This document shows, in pieces, positions 63,959-64,000 of a stretch of DNA of 64,000 bases. The translations under genes and the position numbers were made by a program. The notes beneath the pieces were generated by a model, which made no database searches, had not been told where the DNA came from, and worked only from the letters and a program-made list of their open reading frames with translations. The DNA comes from Flavobacterium anseongense (GTDB taxonomy: Bacteria > Bacteroidota > Bacteroidia > Flavobacteriales > Flavobacteriaceae). Every line of letters begins with the position of its first letter. Positions within the stretch are counted from its first letter, which is position 1. The stretch spans positions 62,001-126,000 of the forward strand of contig NZ_JAKIHN010000002.1 of the NCBI RefSeq assembly GCF_021608185.1, read 5' to 3'.

Positions 63959-64000
63959 TAATTTTTGGCTTTATTTTTGATAATCCGCTACCAAAATTAT

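Overview
The window is chromosomal DNA from a member of the Bacteroidota, almost certainly Flavobacterium or a close relative. The evidence is low G+C, very short spacers, a large secreted protein with a type IX secretion (Por) C-terminal sorting signal, a PorD-like protein, the Bacteroidota cluster recN-porD-coaBC-rpoZ-bamD, and repeated -7 boxes of the Bacteroidetes type (TAnnTTTG). I see no rRNA, tRNA, CRISPR array, IS element, phage or integrative element. No gene-free stretch exceeds 300 bases; the longest is 51109-51391 (283 bases). The first gene is cut by the left edge.

Layout. 1-6628 (+): Gfo/Idh/MocA oxidoreductase (partial), 3-hydroxyacyl-CoA dehydrogenase, DUF1015 protein, YggS, a DEDDh exonuclease/GIY-YIG fusion, MiaA and an acyl-ACP thioesterase. 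6807-22091 (-): a two-component pair, CoaE, a glycosyltransferase, the secreted protein, FabV, RecN, PorD-like, CoaBC, omega, BamD, DapA and a DUF6913-like protein. 22141-23881 (+): a 5'-nucleotidase split into two genes. 23867-29224 (-): two paralogous YhhN-like membrane proteins, LigA, a small protein and ribosomal proteins L9-S18-S6. 29413-34804: LytTR regulator (+), then PriA, DUF2147, BrkB-like and NadC (-). 34944-43834: PyrD, an HMG-CoA-lyase-like enzyme, a P-type ATPase (-), GuaB, an ammonium transporter and an outer-membrane barrel protein. 43888-51961: PurB, a sirtuin, a DoxX-like membrane protein, a SpoU methyltransferase, a carboxypeptidase-regulatory-domain protein, DeaD and RdgB. 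52097-63958: hybrid sensor kinase, an alpha-oxoamine synthase, a SigZ-like sigma factor behind a 34-aa Cys-rich peptide, a lipoprotein, a 48-aa basic protein, a MuiA-like protein with a SusC-type insert, a fused acyl-CoA mutase (IcmF type) and PurU.

Most genes are housekeeping: purine and pyrimidine synthesis (GuaB, PurB, PyrD, PurU), NAD and CoA synthesis (NadC, CoaBC, CoaE), DNA repair and restart (RecN, LigA, PriA), acyl-CoA metabolism (HBD, FabV, HMGL-like, IcmF) and envelope work (BamD, PorD-like, lipid synthase).

The unusual signal is between the genes. At seven spacers I find short-period (6-8 nt) degenerate 'stutter' arrays, several of them arranged as long imperfect hairpins. They abut stop codons, and in one case supply both the stop of the upstream gene and the start of the downstream gene; in another they supply a promoter -7 box. 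A second family of structured repeats (three copies, all just after a gene in the same orientation) and a third family of TTCTGAA-N5-TTCAGAA palindromes accompany them and are sometimes nested inside them. These, the Cys-rich peptide/SigZ pair and the MuiA/SusC-type fusion are the best candidates for something not yet described.
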